From: Haloprofundus marisrubri
Lineage (GTDB): Archaea > Halobacteriota > Halobacteria > Halobacteriales > Haloferacaceae
Length of the DNA stretch: 64,000 bases
Assembly (NCBI RefSeq): GCF_001469955.1
Contig: NZ_LOPU01000030.1
Location: 124,001-188,000, forward strand
Direction of reading: 5' to 3'
Position 1 is the stretch's first letter. Each line of letters starts with the position of its first letter. Made by a program: the position numbers and the translations under genes. Positions 50,457 to 59,141 of this stretch are shown in pieces. The notes beneath the pieces are model-generated. The model did not search any database, was not told the origin of the DNA, and was given only the letters and a program-made list of their open reading frames with translations.

Positions 50457-53159
50457 TCACCGCGCCCAGTCGAGCATCCGGGTGTAGAACGCATCCGACT
50501 CCAGTGCCGTCGCGTCGCCGACGAGAACGAGCGATTTTTTCGCCCGTGTCAGCGCGACGTTCACACGCCGATAATCCTCGAACAGCGGGCCGTCCAACTC
50601 GCCGGTAGCGACGAAGGAGACGACGATGACCTCCTTGCTCGACCCCTGAAACCGGTCGACAGTGTCGACGGTCACGTCGAGGCGTCTCGTGAGTTCGGCG
50701 ACCTGTGCGCGAAACGGCGCGATGACGCCGATGTCCTCGGAAGCGACGCCCGCCGCCTCGAAGGAGGCGACTACCTCCGCGACTCGGTCGGCTTCGATGG
50801 GGTTGGCGTTGCCCTCCCGTCGGCCACCGGGGTCGACGAAAGAGACGCCGCCGCGGAGTTCTTTCGGTAACTTCGACTCGTCGACGCCCGACAGGTGGGA
50901 GAGTCGCTGGGCGGCCACCTCGCCCGTCGCCGGGCGGAGTTGGCCGTCGTAGAACTCAGTAGAGGAGAACGCTTGAATCCGCTGGGCCATCCGGTACTGG
51001 CGGTCCAGCATCACCGACGCTTCGGGGTAAGCGTCGATGAGGCGCTCGAACAGGGATTTCTGGAGGTCGTTTTCGGCCCGAACGACGGGAGGTAGCTGCT
51101 CGTGGTCGCCGACGAGAACGAACCGCTCGGCGAGGTTCAGTGCCGCCAGCGTTCCGGGTTCGGTCAGTTGCGACGCCTCGTCGACGAGGGCGACGTCGAA
51201 CGCCTGTTCGCGGAGGATACGCGAGCCACAGGAGGCCGTCGTCGCGGCGACGACACTCGCACCAGTGAGTTCCGCCGCGCGGTCGTTCGGGTCGCCGTCG
51301 CGGACGAGACGGAGGTCCTGCATGTCGTCGCGGACGCCGTTTTCGGTTCCTACTCTCGCAATATCTTCGAACCCTTGGTCGCGCAGCGCTTCGAGCGCGT
51401 TGTCGACGGCGCGGTTCGTAAACGCCGTGAGGAGGACCGTGTCGCCTTGTTCGACCAGCGCACGAATCGTCCGCGCGATGGTGTACGTTTTTCCAGTGCC
51501 GGGTGGTCCGTGAACGAGCGCACAGTCTTCGGCGTTGACTGCCAGATTGACCGCCGCGTTCTGTGCCTCGTTGTTGTCGATATAGGTCGTGTTCTCGTCT
51601 CGGAACTCTGGCTCTCGGCGGCCGAACAGCACGTCTTTTCGCTCTTCGTCGCCCTTCAGTAGCGCGTCGTGCAACGCGGTGAGCATCCGGTCGACGGAGA
51701 GGTCCGAGGGGTAGACGTCGAGTCGGCAGAGGTCGACCGGTTCGTCGGTGGTGACGACGACTTCCTCGCCCAACGTCTGGATGCGACAGAGTTCGGCGTG
51801 GCCCGACACCGGGTTGCCATCCGATGCGAGCGCAACGTCGCCCTCGCGGAGTTTCGAGACGGCGTCGTCGGTTTTCTTCGCGCGGAGTTCCCAGCGCCCG
51901 CCCGGGAGTTCGTCTCGACTCAGCGGTTCGAGGCCGATAACCGCTCTGTCGTCGTCGGCCCGCTCTTCGGCCGTTTGTTCCCACAGTTTTCGGTACTCGG
52001 TGTGCGTTTCGCGGCGTTCTGCTTCGATTGCAGCGTAAAAACGCTCGAAGTACGCTAGTTCGTCGTCGGGGAGCGCGTTGCCGATTTGGCCGGCTTTCGA
52101 GCGCTGATTCAGGCGGCCGGAGACGACCATGCAAGTGTCCTGTTCAAAACAGTACTGACATTTCGCGTCGGCTTCGAACCCCGTCGGCACGTCGCCGTGG
52201 TACTCCATCGCCGCGATTTCGTTGCGGGTGCGGACGACGAAATCGAGGAGGCCCTTGCCGATGGAGAAGTCCTTGGCGGGCGAGAGGTCGCCCGTCTCCT
52301 CCGAGCGGTCGAGTGCCGTGTTCTTCGTGTAGAGGAGCGTCCCGGTATCGACGGGGACGCCGCGTTCTTCGAGCAGGAGCGCATAACACGCCGCCTGAAT
52401 CTTGTCTTGGAATCGGGGGTCCCGCCGGAGGTTCTTGCCCGTTTTGAGTTCGACGGGCGACCCGCGACGAAGCGCGTCGGCGCGACCTTTCACGCCGAAG
52501 GTGGGGCTGATGAGCGTGTATTCGGAGCGCCACTCGTCTTCGTCGGTGAGCGTTCCCTGTGCCAACCAGCCTTCGATGGCGGCGGCGTTTCGTCGGACTT
52601 CGTCTTCGACTTCCGTGCGCTCGCGACCGAGCAACCCGAGTTGGAGGCCCGCTTCACCGACTCGGTCCGAGATAGCCTCGTCGAGGTCACAGCCGCGAAG
52701 CAGGTCGCCGAACACCTCGTGGACGATAGTCCCCTTGACGACGGGGTAGTTGAGCGGAATCCCCGAGAGTTTGTTCAGGTAGTACATTCGCGGGCACTGC
52801 ACCCACGAGCGGATGTCGGTCACGTTGACGAGGAAACCGGGTTCGAGGACGACGTAGGAGTCCGACCCGGTCGTGTAGCTCACTTCGCCCTGAAACTCGT
52901 TGGGTTCGGCCTCCGTCAGCAGGAGTTCCATCCCCTCGTCGGCGTGGTCGGCGGTGTGGGTCCACTTGCCCCACAGCGTCACCGTCACCGACTCGTCGCC
53001 CTCCAGCAACTGCTCGGCGTTCTCGCCGGTCGGTCGAACCGAGATATCGGCGACGTTGCGTTCGCCGTACTTCGTCTCGACCGTTCGGGGACCGTCGACG
53101 GCGACGATTTGACCGCGTACGTTCACTACGAGGCTCTGTGCCCCGAGTCTGAAAAACAC
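50457..53159 (-). CDS. Dna2-like protein: OB-fold, Fe-S nuclease and SF1 helicase in one chain
   Basis: 900 residues, three parts. An OB-like segment (about 10-85) precedes a Cas4/RecB-type nuclease whose active site is H147, D228, E237 and K239 (ELK). Cysteines C122, C334, C337 and C343 are positioned to hold a [4Fe-4S] cluster, as in Dna2 and AddB. The C-terminal half is a Dna2/Upf1-like SF1B helicase: Walker A GPPGTGKT at 551-558, DEAS at 660-663, ALTRAKK near the end. It should resect or trim DNA ends or flaps. The first codons are hydrophobic; GTG at 53126 is an alternative start. Confidence 0.9.
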   Translation of the reverse strand: MFFRLGAQSLVVNVRGQIVAVDGPRTVETKYGERNVADISVRPTGENAEQLLEGDESVTVTLWGKWTHTADHADEGMELLLTEAEPNEFQGEVSYTTGSDSYVVLEPGFLVNVTDIRSWVQCPRMYYLNKLSGIPLNYPVVKGTIVHEVFGDLLRGCDLDEAISDRVGEAGLQLGLLGRERTEVEDEVRRNAAAIEGWLAQGTLTDEDEWRSEYTLISPTFGVKGRADALRRGSPVELKTGKNLRRDPRFQDKIQAACYALLLEERGVPVDTGTLLYTKNTALDRSEETGDLSPAKDFSIGKGLLDFVVRTRNEIAAMEYHGDVPTGFEADAKCQYCFEQDTCMVVSGRLNQRSKAGQIGNALPDDELAYFERFYAAIEAERRETHTEYRKLWEQTAEERADDDRAVIGLEPLSRDELPGGRWELRAKKTDDAVSKLREGDVALASDGNPVSGHAELCRIQTLGEEVVVTTDEPVDLCRLDVYPSDLSVDRMLTALHDALLKGDEERKDVLFGRREPEFRDENTTYIDNNEAQNAAVNLAVNAEDCALVHGPPGTGKTYTIARTIRALVEQGDTVLLTAFTNRAVDNALEALRDQGFEDIARVGTENGVRDDMQDLRLVRDGDPNDRAAELTGASVVAATTASCGSRILREQAFDVALVDEASQLTEPGTLAALNLAERFVLVGDHEQLPPVVRAENDLQKSLFERLIDAYPEASVMLDRQYRMAQRIQAFSSTEFYDGQLRPATGEVAAQRLSHLSGVDESKLPKELRGGVSFVDPGGRREGNANPIEADRVAEVVASFEAAGVASEDIGVIAPFRAQVAELTRRLDVTVDTVDRFQGSSKEVIVVSFVATGELDGPLFEDYRRVNVALTRAKKSLVLVGDATALESDAFYTRMLDWAR

Positions 53160-53262
53160 TGTCGGTCAGAGAGAACGACGAAGATGGCGGCACGTCGGCG
53201 GGCCGACGCAAACCGGAGTAGCGAAGGAGACGGCGTCCCGAGTACGTGTATGAGTGACGGCT

Positions 53263-53694
53263 ATGAGTGATGTACCGCGCACCGACGAGGAAGCGGCGTC
53301 GGCAGAAACGCCGGAGACGACCGAGAAGACCGAATCGACGGCCGCCGAAGCAACGGACGAGAACAACAGCGATTCGACGTTCGGTCGCACGTGGCGACTG
53401 CTCCTGCTGGCGATGCTCGGATTCGTCTTTGCGACGACGGTGTTGCAGTTTCAGGTCGAAGGGGTGAGCGCGCTCCCCGAAATCTTCGTGAGCCTCTACG
53501 TCGTCACCGTCGTCGGGTACGGCGTCGTCACCGACTCGATGGACACCCGTCGGTTCCGCATCGCACTGTACGCCGGAGCCGTCGCGTGGGGCGGAGTCCG
53601 ACTGGCCAACGGCGACACCAGTCTCGTCACCTACGCGCTTCTCGGCTTCGGGGCGTTCCTTCTGACGCGGGAACTGACGTTCACCGACACCTGA
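53263..53694 (+). CDS. small membrane protein with acidic Thr-rich N-terminus
   Basis: 143 residues. Residues 1-40 are Thr/Glu/Ala-rich and disordered; three helices follow (about 46-64, 74-95, 104-135). No conserved polar residues suggest transport. ATG 53263 is chosen over a GTG nine bases upstream. Divergent from the Dna2-like gene with about 100 bp between starts. Family not recognised. Confidence 0.6.
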   Translation: MSDVPRTDEEAASAETPETTEKTESTAAEATDENNSDSTFGRTWRLLLLAMLGFVFATTVLQFQVEGVSALPEIFVSLYVVTVVGYGVVTDSMDTRRFRIALYAGAVAWGGVRLANGDTSLVTYALLGFGAFLLTRELTFTDT

Positions 53695-53749
53695 GCGCAC
53701 CGAACTGTCCGACCGACAGACTCATTCGGACTGCACGCCAACGCGGCCC

Positions 53750-54301
53750 ATGCGTGTCAGAGCGTGGCAAGACATCCTCGACGAGGTGACCGGCGACAGC
53801 ACCGACGCCGACGACTGGCGAGCGGTCGCCGGCCATCGCCGCGAGGGCGTCGGCGAGGACCTCGTGCTCGGCCACCCGACCCGCGGCGTCTACTTTCTGA
53901 AGACGTACGCGAAGAACCCCTACGAACTCCGCGGCGTCGGCACACAGGTCGCTCGCCGCGTCGACGACGGTCTCGAACCGTTGTTGCCCAATCGTGAACA
54001 CACCGGCCGCTTCGCGGTCCAGAACCCACCCGGAGACGAGAAACAGGCGAAGACGATGGCAAAGCGCGTCCAAGAGGCGGTTCGAGTCCACGGCGAGACG
54101 CCGACGACTCCGGACGACTTCTTCACCGACCTGATGGAGGCGCTCGACAGTCCTGCCTTCGGCCCCATGGAGTTCGACCCCGAACAGCGACCCGACTCCC
54201 TCGACGGTCTCGCCGACGAGTTCGAGGAAGCCGAACGCCTGCTCGACGCCGAACTCGACGACCTCGTCGACGAAGACGAAGTCGGTCGCGGCTTCCAGTG
54301 A
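53750..54301 (+). CDS. conserved haloarchaeal protein, unknown function
   Basis: 183 residues, acidic, no signal and no membrane segment. AWQDILDEVTGDSTDADDWRAVAGHRREG and YFLKTYAKNPYELRGVGTQVARRVD look structured, and there are predicted helices at the C-terminus (EFEEAERLLDAELDDLVDED). No cysteines or catalytic motif visible. I do not recognise the family but it does not look like random sequence. Co-directional with the membrane proteins on either side. Confidence 0.7.
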   Translation: MRVRAWQDILDEVTGDSTDADDWRAVAGHRREGVGEDLVLGHPTRGVYFLKTYAKNPYELRGVGTQVARRVDDGLEPLLPNREHTGRFAVQNPPGDEKQAKTMAKRVQEAVRVHGETPTTPDDFFTDLMEALDSPAFGPMEFDPEQRPDSLDGLADEFEEAERLLDAELDDLVDEDEVGRGFQ

Positions 54302-54412
54302 GCGGTGACCGGGGGCGGTAAACAGCGTTAAGGCGACGCCGTGCACTCTCCCGGACATGAACGTCTGCGACGCGGCATCCACAACCGGCGGTTTCGGGGG
54401 CGAACGCGACTG

Positions 54413-54631
54413 ATGGTCGGTCCCAGTCTCTCCGACGACGAGCGAGATGCCGCCTCGCTCCGTCTGAAGCTGTTTTTCGTCGTCCTCGTCGGCGCGTCCG
54501 GCGGTCTCATCTCCTTACAGGTCGACCCGACGCCCGTCGAACTCGCGCTCTCGGTTCTGGGTGGACTGCTCCTCGGGTGGGTGTTGCTCGTGTTTCTCGT
54601 CCGGTCGTTCAGAGAAGACCCGCGGAGATAA
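54413..54631 (+). CDS. small two-helix membrane protein
   Basis: 72 residues: a polar start MVGPSLSDDERDAASLRLK, then two hydrophobic helices (about 20-38 and 45-66) and a charged RSFREDPRR end. ATG 54413 is chosen because the upstream in-frame ATG 54341 gives an Arg/His-rich leader. Unknown function. The following 155 bp (54632-54786) turn abruptly AT-rich and have no gene. Confidence 0.55.
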   Translation: MVGPSLSDDERDAASLRLKLFFVVLVGASGGLISLQVDPTPVELALSVLGGLLLGWVLLVFLVRSFREDPRR

Positions 54632-54786
54632 TCTCTCAATGCATCGTCAAAATCTGAACGACATGCGGACCAGTCAGATGAACAGCTACCGAAGATTTAG
54701 ACAGACAATCTGTGATGACACGAAATCGGTGGTACCAACGCAATTCCACCGTCAGTTATCAATATTCGTGTGAATTTTATCTCTAT

Positions 54787-55020
54787 ATGGACCCGGTTGA
54801 AAGAGCTAAAGCACTTGCCGGAGGTATTGGATTACTCACGGCTGGCCTCATGCTCTTTCCTTGTGTTGTGAGGCTTGGAGAGACTGATTTCGATATGCAA
54901 GCGTGTGCCCTCCCTGTTATTCCACAACTCGCAGTTCCCAACATCCGTTTGGTGCTGGTTCTGGCTTTGCTTTTCAGCGCGGTTGCTGTGGTGTCTTGGA
55001 TAGACGACGGGAAGTTCTGA
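54787..55020 (+). CDS. 77-residue membrane protein in an AT-rich patch
   Basis: Two hydrophobic segments (about 8-28 and 52-70) with a polar, cysteine-containing loop between them (QACALPVIPQ). Codon use favours A/T in third positions (CTT, GTT, TCT), unlike the neighbours, so the gene looks acquired. A TATA-like ATCAATATT is about 25 nt upstream. A strong hairpin follows at 55066-55085. No family recognised. Confidence 0.5.
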   Translation: MDPVERAKALAGGIGLLTAGLMLFPCVVRLGETDFDMQACALPVIPQLAVPNIRLVLVLALLFSAVAVVSWIDDGKF

Positions 55021-55065
55021 ATGCCACTTGTACTGCAACACTTTCTTTGGAAGAGTTAGCACCTC

Positions 55066-55085
55066 CAGTTGGAGTCGTCCAACTG
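55066..55085. terminator. hairpin between convergent genes
   Basis: CAGTTGG (55066-55072) and CCAACTG (55079-55085) pair perfectly around a 6-nt loop, and a TTTT run follows at 55104-55107. It lies between the stops of the 77-residue membrane protein and the GH3 glycosidase, so it may terminate transcription from the plus strand or both. Confidence 0.45.
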
Positions 55086-55114
55086 TGACGTGCAGTCTGG
55101 CGTTTTAGTGACGA

Positions 55115-57343
55115 TTACCCTGTGACCTCGAACGACGCGCCGTCGTCGCCGACGAACACCCGGTACTCTCCTGTTTCGACGACGTGACCCTCACCGGGTT
55201 TGTAGAAGCCGAACTCCTCGGTCGGAATCGACACCGTCACTGATTCGGATTCGCCGGGGGCGACCGACACCTGTTCGAAGCCGACCAGCCAGCGCTCGGG
55301 GCGGACCCGCGAACTCACCGCTTGGTGACCGTACACCTGCACGGTCTCGGTACCCGGCCTATCGCCGGTGTTCGAGACGGTTACCGTCACGTCGACCCGC
55401 TCGTTTTCGTTCACACTGACCTCGTCGCCGTCGACGGTGAGGTCGTCGTACTCGAACGTCGTGTAACTCAGTCCGTGGCCGAACTCGTACAGCGGCGCGT
55501 ACGACGACGGGTGTTCGTCGTCGCCGATTGGTCGCGGATGGGCGAGGTGGTCGTGGTGCTGGGGGAGGTCGCCCGCCGACCGCGGAACCGAGATGGGGAG
55601 TCGTCCCCGCGGGTCGTTCTCGCCGAACAGCGTTTCGGCGACGGCGCGGCCACCTTCGGTGCCGGGGTAGTACGCCATCAAGAGAGCCGACGCGTTGCGG
55701 TCCAGCCAATTGACGGCGAGTGGCCGGCCGGTGACGAGGACGCCGACGATGGGTGTCCCCGTTTCGTGGATGCGGCGGGCGAGTTCGCGCTGGGCCTCTG
55801 ACAACCTGAGTTCCGAGCGCGTGGGCCACTCACCGGTCTCGACGCCCGCCTGTTCGGCCGGGCCGAACTCGTGGAGATACCAGCCTTCGCCGAGTGCCAG
55901 TACGGCTACGTCAGCTTCTGCGGCTTTCTCGACGGCGGCGTTCACGTCGAGCGTCTCGTTGAGCGTCGCACCCTGTTCGTAGCTGATGGTCGCGTCGGTG
56001 TCGTCGCCGTCGGCGTGAGTCCGAAGCGCCTCCAGAATCGTCTCACCGGCGGCATCGTCGGCGTCGAGGACACTCCACCCGCCGAGTTGGTGGACAATGT
56101 CGTCGGCGTTCGGCCCGCCCACAAAGATATTCTCGTCGCCCGACAGCGGGAGGACACCGTCGTTTTTGAGCAAGGTCATGCTGGCACGAGCGGCCTCACG
56201 AGCAACCTCGCGGTGGTCGTCGGTGCCGACCGACTCGCTCGCCGCGTCGGCATCGACGTAGGGGTCTTCGAAGAGACCGAGTTCGAACTTTCGTTCGAGC
56301 ACGCGGCGGACGCTCACGTCGAGCGTCTCCTCGTCGAGTTCGCCGCTTTCGACCACGTCAACGAGATGCTCGGCGTGTTCGACGCTGCCGACGGAGGCCA
56401 CGTCGAGGCCGGCGACGTGCGCCTGTCGGACGGCGTCGCGCTGGTCTCTTGCTGTTTTGTGGTCGTCTGCGAGTTGCCGGACGCCGTTCCAGTCGGAGAC
56501 GACGTGGCCGTCGAAACCCAACTCCTCGCGGAGCAGGTCGACGAGAACGCGTCGAGAGCTATGAGATGGCTCGCCGTTGACCGAGTTGTAACTCGGCATC
56601 ACGGAGTCGACGTCCGCCGCGAGCGCATCCTCGAACGGCCGGACGAACGTGTTTCGGAGTTTGTACTCGGAGACGTCGACGGGCGAGGCGTCCTCGCCGC
56701 GTTCGGGTTCGCTGTAGGCGGGGAAATGTTTCGCCGTGGCGAGAACGGGGTCGTCCCCCTTCTGATAGCCGCGGATTTTCGCCGCGGCCATCGCCGCACA
56801 GAGCAGCGGACTCTCGCCGAACGTCTCGAAGGTGCGACCCCATCGGGGTTCGCGCGCCACGTCGCAGGTCGGCGAGTAGTTCTGCTGTGCGCCGGTCCGC
56901 CGCATCTCTCTCGCCGTGATTTCCGCGCCGTCTTCGATTAGCTGGGAGTCCCACGTCGCCGCCGCGCCGAGGCCGTTCGGGAAGACGGTCGTCTCCGCGA
57001 CGTAGGCGTGGCCGTGGACGGCGTCGGCGTTCAACAGCAGCGGAATTCCGAGTCGTGTCTCCTCGCGGGCGACGCGCTGGAGGTCGTTGGCGATGGTGGC
57101 GACGTCTTCGGGCTTCGTCGCCAGCGGCGCAGCCCAGCCGAACGGCGTCGCACTCCCCAAGTAGTGGTCGCGGACCGCGTCGGCGACGTTCTCGAACGTC
57201 TGTTCGGCGCGGAGGTGACCGCCCCACGTCCCCACGAGTTGGCCGGTTTTCTCCTCGACGGTCATCCGGTCGAGGAGGTCCGAGACACGTTCGGCGGTAG
57301 CGAGGTCCGGTCGGCGATACGGCGGCGTCTCGTCGTCACTCAT
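55115..57343 (-). CDS. bglX: glycoside hydrolase family 3 beta-glucosidase
   Basis: 742 residues, complete GH3 architecture: the TIM-barrel domain with KHF at 205-207 and the catalytic nucleophile D284 in VVSDWNGV, the alpha/beta sandwich domain (about 390-600) and a C-terminal fibronectin-III-like domain (about 640-742, ending VEVTG-like GASFEVTG). It should hydrolyse beta-linked glucosides or related sugars. No signal peptide is visible, so it is probably cytoplasmic and acts on imported oligosaccharides. No sugar transporter or regulator is next to it. Confidence 0.92.
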   Translation of the reverse strand: MSDDETPPYRRPDLATAERVSDLLDRMTVEEKTGQLVGTWGGHLRAEQTFENVADAVRDHYLGSATPFGWAAPLATKPEDVATIANDLQRVAREETRLGIPLLLNADAVHGHAYVAETTVFPNGLGAAATWDSQLIEDGAEITAREMRRTGAQQNYSPTCDVAREPRWGRTFETFGESPLLCAAMAAAKIRGYQKGDDPVLATAKHFPAYSEPERGEDASPVDVSEYKLRNTFVRPFEDALAADVDSVMPSYNSVNGEPSHSSRRVLVDLLREELGFDGHVVSDWNGVRQLADDHKTARDQRDAVRQAHVAGLDVASVGSVEHAEHLVDVVESGELDEETLDVSVRRVLERKFELGLFEDPYVDADAASESVGTDDHREVAREAARASMTLLKNDGVLPLSGDENIFVGGPNADDIVHQLGGWSVLDADDAAGETILEALRTHADGDDTDATISYEQGATLNETLDVNAAVEKAAEADVAVLALGEGWYLHEFGPAEQAGVETGEWPTRSELRLSEAQRELARRIHETGTPIVGVLVTGRPLAVNWLDRNASALLMAYYPGTEGGRAVAETLFGENDPRGRLPISVPRSAGDLPQHHDHLAHPRPIGDDEHPSSYAPLYEFGHGLSYTTFEYDDLTVDGDEVSVNENERVDVTVTVSNTGDRPGTETVQVYGHQAVSSRVRPERWLVGFEQVSVAPGESESVTVSIPTEEFGFYKPGEGHVVETGEYRVFVGDDGASFEVTG

Positions 57344-57423
57344 GGATGACAGTACTGGAGAGAGTGTGAAGAACGTTCAGGCGACGGTGATTCGAGACCG
57401 ACCCCTGAGATGGCGAACGGTCG

Positions 57424-58380
57424 CTACGCGTCGACGCGTGCCAGCCACAGACCGGGGTCGTCGAGTTCATCTTCCGTCGGGAGGTTGTCCGGTTGCTCCC
57501 AGACTTTGCTCGCGGCGGCGACGCCGCGGACCTCGGCGACGGACTCGAAGAAGCGCGCGCCACGTTCGTACTGGCGGCGTTTGAGGCCCAGTCCGAGAAG
57601 ACGGCGAGCGAGTTGCGCGAGCGGTCCGCCGCCGCGACGACGCGCGTCGAGTTTTCGGCGGAGGTCCTCGTAGTCGTCGTCGAACGCGCGGTCCATCAGC
57701 AGTTCCGCGTAGCCTTCGACGGCCGTCATCGCCGTGTCGAGTTCGCGGAACGCGTCGCGGTCGATGCTGCCCTCGGTGAGCGCGTCGACGCCGCGTTCCA
57801 TCCGTGATTCGAGGTGACCCGAGAGCCACGGAGCCGCGCCGAACTCGGCGGCGTGCGAGACTTCGTGAAACGCAATCCAGCGGCGGAAGCGCGGGTAGTC
57901 GACGTTCAACTGGTCGGCGACTCGCCGGATGTTGGGGTGGACGAAGTAGAGGCCGTGGTCGTCGTCGCCCTCGGCCAAGAGCAGCGGGTCGTACTGCCCG
58001 AGGACGTTGCTGCCGAGAAACGAGAGCATGAACGCCATCGTCCCGGTGTTGACGGTGCGGGCGACGCCGGGAAAGATGCCGTCGGCGCGGTCTTCGAGCG
58101 GCCGCATCACGCGCTCGAAGGTGCGGATGTTGGCGTCTATCCAGTGGTGGCGGTTCTGGACTTCGATGGCGTCGGGAAGTTCGAACTCGACGTCGCCGAC
58201 GGTTCGGAGACGGGTGCGAGCGTCGCGCACGTCGGCGGCGTACCCCGCCCGTTCTTCGGGTGAAAGGTCGAGGCTACCGGGGTCGGTGGCGGCCTTGGCC
58301 GCGTCGCCGACGGCGTCCCAGTCGATGACGCCGGTTCCGGACGCGCCCGCGACCGCACGGACGCTACGGTAGAGATTCAT
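57424..58380 (-). CDS. zinc-dependent metalloprotease-like protein (DUF2342/zincin)
   Basis: 318 residues. HEVSH at 172-176 is an HExxH zinc motif within AFHEVSHAAEF, with downstream acidic residues in EGYAELLMDRAF as a possible third ligand. The layout matches the DUF2342 family, annotated as F420-biosynthesis-associated or zincin-like proteins in actinobacteria and haloarchaea. Proteolytic activity is not certain. The last residues are acidic. It lies 81 bp upstream of the GH3 gene on the same strand, but with no clear link. Confidence 0.83.
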   Translation of the reverse strand: MNLYRSVRAVAGASGTGVIDWDAVGDAAKAATDPGSLDLSPEERAGYAADVRDARTRLRTVGDVEFELPDAIEVQNRHHWIDANIRTFERVMRPLEDRADGIFPGVARTVNTGTMAFMLSFLGSNVLGQYDPLLLAEGDDDHGLYFVHPNIRRVADQLNVDYPRFRRWIAFHEVSHAAEFGAAPWLSGHLESRMERGVDALTEGSIDRDAFRELDTAMTAVEGYAELLMDRAFDDDYEDLRRKLDARRRGGGPLAQLARRLLGLGLKRRQYERGARFFESVAEVRGVAAASKVWEQPDNLPTEDELDDPGLWLARVDA

Positions 58381-58473
58381 ACAGCTACTCTGTGGGCACG
58401 GCAGAAAACGCTTCGTGTGAGGCGGGTGGGTGGTGCTGCCGCGATTGGGACCCTCGCGGCGGTGACTCCCGCG

Positions 58474-59001
58474 TTACGCCTCGTCGCTGAGTTCGTCCAG
58501 TTCTTCGAGTTCGTCGAACCCGGCGTCGCCGCCCATCAGGCTCTTTGCGACGGCTGCGATGACGACGACCAACACGAGCGCGAGCAGGAGTTTGCCGCCG
58601 TTGCCGCCGTTGCCGCCGTCGCTGTCGCTTTCCTCCTCGTCTGTCTCGGCGTCGTACTCGTCGTCGATGCTCTCGACGTCCTCGTCTCGGGCTTTGCGCT
58701 CGCGGTTCTCCACGTCGGCGGACGTCTCTATCTGGTCGACGCCGGTGTCGTCGCTGTCGTCCTCGCTGCTGGCGTCGCTTTCGCTCTCACTGGCAGTGGT
58801 CCCGCCGTCGCTCGTCGCGCGTTTCGAACCGCGTTTGCCGAGCAGTTTCGAGACTTTCCCCTTCGTCTCGACTGCCTTGGGTTGGTCGTCGGTGTCGCCG
58901 TCGGCGTCTTCTTTCTCGCCGGCGAACATCGGGGCGGTGTTCGTCGGGCTGAAACTGAAGCCGTCGTGCAGGTGAACCTCGAACAGTGTGAAGTCTGCCA
59001 T
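58474..59001 (-). CDS. acidic protein with a C-terminal membrane anchor
   Basis: 175 residues. A short folded-looking N-terminus (MADFTLFEVHLHDGFSF), a long disordered Asp/Ser/Glu-rich middle (30-125), a Gly-Asn linker and one membrane helix near 137-153, then an acidic tail. The topology resembles a tail-anchored cytoplasmic protein. The N-terminal motif recurs in haloarchaeal proteins of unknown role. It is divergent from the M42 peptidase gene (141 bp apart). Confidence 0.7.
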   Translation of the reverse strand: MADFTLFEVHLHDGFSFSPTNTAPMFAGEKEDADGDTDDQPKAVETKGKVSKLLGKRGSKRATSDGGTTASESESDASSEDDSDDTGVDQIETSADVENRERKARDEDVESIDDEYDAETDEEESDSDGGNGGNGGKLLLALVLVVVIAAVAKSLMGGDAGFDELEELDELSDEA

Positions 59002-59141
59002 GACTGTGGATAGTCCGACGAGGACGAACTTAGACGTTGTGGCGGCGTGTGCACGCTATGCGACCTGTACGTCCGGAACGTCGTCAGCGAAGCGAGCGCA
59101 GACATCGTCGCATTCATGCTCGACGTGTGTGATCGACGACC

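Noticed and set aside
58474-59001. Alternate plus-strand frames over the acidic tail-anchored protein
   Set aside because: They are hydrophobic Val/Leu/Ser runs that arise from antisense reading of Asp/Glu codons.
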